Origin: Silene conica
Taxonomy: Eukaryota > Streptophyta > Magnoliopsida > Caryophyllales > Caryophyllaceae
Assembly (NCBI GenBank): GCA_029255685.2
Contig: CM055314.2
Span: 39,128,790-39,192,789 of the forward strand
Direction: 5' to 3'
Length of the DNA: 64,000 bases
The position numbers and the translations under genes are program-made. Below the pieces are notes generated by a model. That model was not told the DNA's origin and made no database searches. It saw nothing but the letters and a program-made list of their open reading frames with translations. Shown one piece after another: positions 60,687-64,000 of the stretch. Position 1 is the stretch's first letter; each line of letters opens with the position of its first letter.

Positions 60687-61235
60687 GAGTACTACAACTT
60701 AGGAACACATCTAATTCCCATGGAATGAATGTGCCCTTCATGCTTATCACGTGGTAATGCTTTTGTGAGAGGATCAGCTATGTTGTCATCCGTAGCGATC
60801 TTATCAATGAAAATCTCCTTTTACGTGGGCGCAGTTGTAGAATCTGCTATAACATTATGTTTAGAACTTTTCCAGCTGACAGCAGCGCCATTAAGAGTAA
60901 AAACGAATCCAGACTGAGATTTCGAGTCGTCTCGATCCGTTTGGAAGCTAGCATCTGCGTAACCCGTGGCGCAGAGCGTCGAGTCGCCTCCGTAAGTCAA
61001 TCCCCAATCTTTAGTCCTCCGTAGGTACTTAAGAATGTTTTTCACGGCCATCCAGTGTTGTTCACCTGGATGAGCTTGGAATCGACCTGTCATACTCAAT
61101 GCATATGCAACGTCTGGACGTGTGCATATCATGTCATGCATGATCGATCCTATAGCCGAAGCATAAGGAATCCGACTCATGCGCTCTTTCTCTTCCAATG
61201 TCTTAGCTTCTTGATTCTTGCTCAAGTGAAGCCCA
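60687..61235 (-). pseudogene. Ty1/copia pol C-terminus of O: RT end and RNase H (fossil)
   Basis: The minus strand encodes IPYASAIGSIMHDMICTRPD and DVAYALSMTGRFQAHPGEQH (end of reverse transcriptase), then YADASFQTDRDDSKSQSGFV and LNGAAVSWKSSKHNVIADST (copia RNase H). Further downstream a NIADPLTKALPR stretch marks the usual end of copia pol. There is at least one break, and the piece is cut at its upstream side by element G. It shows that the O lineage was once autonomous. Confidence 0.87.
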
Positions 61236-61510
61236 GTAGTTGATGCGTGTCTATTTTATGATGTTTTTTATCTATTTTTATACGCATTTGGTCGCTCATT
61301 TACTATGTTTTAGCCCTTATTTCCCAACAATCGTGTACTTTCGTATTTTTATGCACTTTTGCAGATTTATGCGGAAAAGGGACGATTTTGCACCAAATTT
61401 ATGACCTCGGGACTTTTGCATAATTAAGGAACGAAGGAAAGTCAACTGGAGTCATTAATTAAGTACCAAGAGTCAAATCAAGAAGAACCGGAGAATTTTA
61501 CGCGGAAACG

Positions 61511-61642
61511 GGTCGACCGACCTACTAAATGGGTCGACCGACCTGGCCTGAATTTTAAGAAGTCCAGAATCTTAAGAAAGCCCAGATTATTCCTAAAGCC
61601 CGTAAAAGAGGTCGACCGACCCACATAGTAGGTCGACCGACC
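61511..61642. promoter_or_regulatory. Two 33-bp bipartite units, LTR of G
   Basis: Units at 61511-61543 and 61610-61642; all four half-sites GGTCGACCGACC, 9-base gaps. Confidence 0.88.
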
Positions 61643-62167
61643 TCAGCAAAGCCCAGAAGCGTTTTCGGAAATCAATAAGAACTATGAAGTCTTTAGGAAA
61701 CTCTTGACTTTCTGCCCTATATAAGCTAATCTTTTGATTAGGGTTTATCATCGAGTTTTTATTCAGAATCAGTCAATTTCTAATAGAGTTTTGCTCAGTC
61801 TTTAATTTAGTTTTATCTTTAGTTGTAATCTTTCAATAATCATCAAACACTTTTAGTTTTGTTCTTCAATCTTTCAAGCATTCATCAATAAAGTTTGTTC
61901 CTTTCTACCTTAAATCCGATTTCCGGTAATTACTCTCTTAATCTAGTTTCATTATTGTTCTTATTATTGTTGCATCCGGTTTAAGTTAGAATCCCAAGCT
62001 TTATTAATTATTGCATGTTTAGATTATCGTTCGCCATGTTTTCTATATCAAATCTCGTTTTTATTATTGTTCCAGTAATCATGAGTAGCTAAATTTCATA
62101 TGTTAGGATGTAGGGGATGAATATGCGTAGGTAGTATACGTTCGAAACCGACCTGTACCAGAGCCGT

Positions 62168-62241
62168 GGTCGGCCGACTCAATTAATGGGTCGGTCGACC
62201 AAGGCGGTGGTCGGCAGACTGGGCTAGCGGGTCGGTTGACC
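62168..62241. promoter_or_regulatory. Four half-sites, LTR of G
   Basis: Half-sites at 62168, 62189, 62209 and 62230 (gaps 9, 8, 9), two of them with one change. Confidence 0.83.
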
Positions 62242-62839
62242 CACTCGCGTATGTATTCTGTTTCGTCTTTCTTTGTTGACTATAATACCCTACAATGAGA
62301 CTGAAAGGAGACTTGTAGGATGTTAGTAATGACCTACCCAAGATTGAGAGATACGGTAAGGGCATTGGTTACACCTTAAGACGGCTAGGTTACTCAAGAC
62401 TGAAAGGTATGTGACCTAGGATTTAGGAATCACCCTTATTGTTGACACCCAATAATTGTGAGACCTAGGAACTAATAGCATAGGCCGAAAGGAGCTATTA
62501 GGTACCATAGACCGAAAGGATATGTTACACCCTTACGCGACTGCAATACATGTTGACCTTAGGATTTATATTACCTTAGCTATTTATTACCCAAACATCC
62601 TAGCATCCCTTTTATTATATTTTATTCTCATCTTTTATTATTTGTTTGTTTTAATCTTTGCCTTAGACTTAGTAATCAACCAATCAAACCCCCAAATTTG
62701 TTATCTTTAACTTTAACATTAACATCAAACAATAAGCACTCCCCACCTCTTTGTGGTTCGACCCTTACTATCACTATCTATAGTTTTAGTTCGGTTTATA
62801 AATTTATCTTTGGTACCCTCAACGACGGGCATCAAATTT

Positions 62840-62856
62840 TGGCGCCGTTGCCGGGG
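62840..62856 (+). other. Primer-binding site of element G
   Basis: TGGCGCCGTTGCCGGGG, complementary to tRNA-Asp as in Athila. Confidence 0.92.
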
Positions 62857-63216
62857 AGGTGACGCCAGTGGTTATTGCTTTTGTTTTTGTTTCTCTTTGT
62901 TTAAGGAACTTTTGTTCCTTAAACCTTCTCACCTTTTTCTTGTAGTTTCCATCTTATGCGCAGGTCAGTTTAAGGAGAACTCCTACCACTTGACCACGAG
63001 CTTGAGAGGACTCTAAGAGAAAGGAGGAAGCAACTTCTAGCGAGTGAGGAAGGAGGTTCACCATCTTCCTTATTCCAAGAAGACATCTTTGAACAACCAC
63101 CACTACCATCTTAACCAAAAACACCAACTTCACAACCAAATTCACCCAACAATCCACCTTCACCAAAAACACCACCTTTTACCTACTTGCCAGTTTTTCC
63201 GAAAGAAGAAGAAAAC

Positions 63217-64000
63217 ATGACAGAAGAAGCTACTATTGCCAGTCACTCCATGCATCAGGCAAAGGACCTATACAAAGGGTTTACTTTACCTGCAGGTACT
63301 AGGAAGCCATTCGAGGCCAAGCCTGCCTACATTACCATGGTTGAGAGAAACCAATTTGGAGGCTCGGCCAATGAGGATGCTGCAAAACATATTGAAATCT
63401 TCACAGATTACATATTCTCTATTGCACCCCCAGAAGGAGTGACGCAGGACCAGATTAAGCAGACCATGTTTATCTTCTCTCTTTGGGACGCTGCAAGGGA
63501 ATGGTACAGAGACTTGGACCGCACTGCTGCGGGAGTCATAGATTGGAATACCCTAGCCTTAGCATTCTACAGGAAATACTATTCTGCATCCAAGACTAAT
63601 GCTTTGAGGGCGCAGATTACAAATTTCAAGCAAGGACCTAATGAGGATTTCAGTGAGGCTTGGGACAGGTTCAAGAGACTTGTTCGATCCATACCACACC
63701 ATGGATTCGAACAATGGTTTCTTTGTAACCAGTTTTACAATGGCCTCTACAATGACAACAGGGCCTACTTAGATGCTGCGGCCAATGGAAGGTTCCAGGA
63801 CAATTCCGGAGAGACTAAGGGTCTCAAGTTAATAGAGGATATCGCTGTACACCATGCTGAACATGGAACTTCCCGAGGCAATCAAAGGAAAGCTGAGTAT
63901 AACCTGGCTGCTATTGAGGCCTTGACGGCCAAGTTAGAGAAACTAGAGGCTGGAGGGAAGTTCGATCTAGGAAGTGGGAGCAGGGGAGGTATTTATCAGG
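63217..64000 (+). CDS. Athila-type gag of G, partial at window edge
   Basis: Open from MTEEATIASHSMHQAKDLYK to the end of the window, about 261 residues. It matches the gag of H and I through the retrotrans_gag region (EWYRDLDRTAAGV, FYRKYYSASKTNALRAQITN, QFYNGLYNDNRAYLDAAANG) and stops just short of the zinc knuckle. The start is chosen by homology with H and I. An upstream stretch at about 62957-63210 corresponds to the small N-terminal frame of H and I. Confidence 0.87.
   Translation, partial: MTEEATIASHSMHQAKDLYKGFTLPAGTRKPFEAKPAYITMVERNQFGGSANEDAAKHIEIFTDYIFSIAPPEGVTQDQIKQTMFIFSLWDAAREWYRDLDRTAAGVIDWNTLALAFYRKYYSASKTNALRAQITNFKQGPNEDFSEAWDRFKRLVRSIPHHGFEQWFLCNQFYNGLYNDNRAYLDAAANGRFQDNSGETKGLKLIEDIAVHHAEHGTSRGNQRKAEYNLAAIEALTAKLEKLEAGGKFDLGSGSRGGIYQ

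Larger units (their letters stand above)
50671..61240 (-). mobile_element. Ty1/copia element O, 3' part with pol tail
   Basis: Minus-strand element: 3' LTR 50671-51667, purine tract (complement of ATCTCCCACTTGTCCG), 3' non-coding DNA to 52172, then element H, then the continuation at 60333-61240 with the end of pol. It is cut by element G at 61241; the rest lies beyond G. It is the only element in the window with RT/RNase H sequence. Confidence 0.85.
61241..62834 (+). repeat. 5' LTR of element G
   Basis: 1,594 bp from TGATGCGTGTC to GACGGGCATCA, then AATTT and the primer site. Confidence 0.94.
61241..64000 (+). mobile_element. Athila-type element G, 5' part
   Basis: 5' LTR 61241-62834, primer site 62840-62856, and the start of gag to the window edge. 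Plus strand, in opposite orientation to H. It is inserted in the pol of O. The rest is outside the window, so it cannot be said whether it carries pol. Confidence 0.92.

Noticed and set aside
18480-62241. CRISPR-like array
   Set aside because: Plant sequence; repeats of 12 bp with 9-bp gaps, mostly in isolated pairs, and no cas genes. The pattern is a bipartite cis-motif, not a CRISPR array.

Overview
This is a 64 kb piece of plant, almost certainly eudicot, repeat-rich chromatin. The indicators are a TNP2-type CACTA transposon, Athila-type Ty3/gypsy elements with a tRNA-Asp-like primer site, Ty1/copia elements primed by initiator tRNA-Met, and a TRIM. I found no host protein gene, tRNA or rRNA. 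Nearly every base can be assigned to a mobile element. The species cannot be read from the sequence.

Layout, left to right. 1-13381: the 3' part of an LTR element of Ty3/gypsy type (E) with a non-coding interior. It is split by a complete 7.67 kb CACTA transposon at 807-8478 that carries two minus-strand genes. 13382-18393: a gag-only Ty1/copia element (D, minus strand). 18394-39993: the 3' end of an Athila-type element (F). Its LTR is split by gag-only copia element A (20644-39867, target duplication CTTAA). A contains a probable solo LTR (C, 21013-24018, duplication GAATG) and gag-only copia element B (29822-38156, minus strand, duplication GTGGC). 39994-40469: a gypsy LTR fragment (K). 40470-47880: a minus-strand copia element (J), split by a truncated Athila-type element (I, about 41262-45664). 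47881-50670: another Athila-type 3' end (M), with a 514 bp TRIM (N, 49831-50344, duplication TTACA) in its LTR. From 50671: the 3' LTR and pol tail of a minus-strand copia element (O), split by a complete gag-protease Athila-type element (H, 52173-60327, duplication AACAC). From 61241: the 5' LTR and gag start of another Athila-type copy (G), which runs off the window.

The insertions stack up to about seven deep (CACTA in E in D in F in K in J in M), although several of these joints lack a visible target duplication. LTR pairs compared by eye differ by about 1.4% (A), 1.0% (B) and 0.8% (H). At the commonly used rate of 1.3e-8 per site per year this is roughly 0.3 to 0.5 million years. The order A older than B agrees with B lying inside A.

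Two signals go beyond routine transposon annotation. First, every Athila-type copy carries a bipartite 33-bp unit: a 12-mer GGTCG-RY-CGACC, exactly 9 variable bases, then another such 12-mer. It occurs in LTRs, 3' non-coding DNA and, in H, inside gag. Second, the LTRs of all five copia elements share an approximately 80-bp module with two nested stems. Their sequences differ between elements while pairing is kept, as expected for a selected structure. Most of these retroelements lack pol, and they share 3' non-coding blocks with the pol-bearing element O, which suggests they were mobilised in trans.
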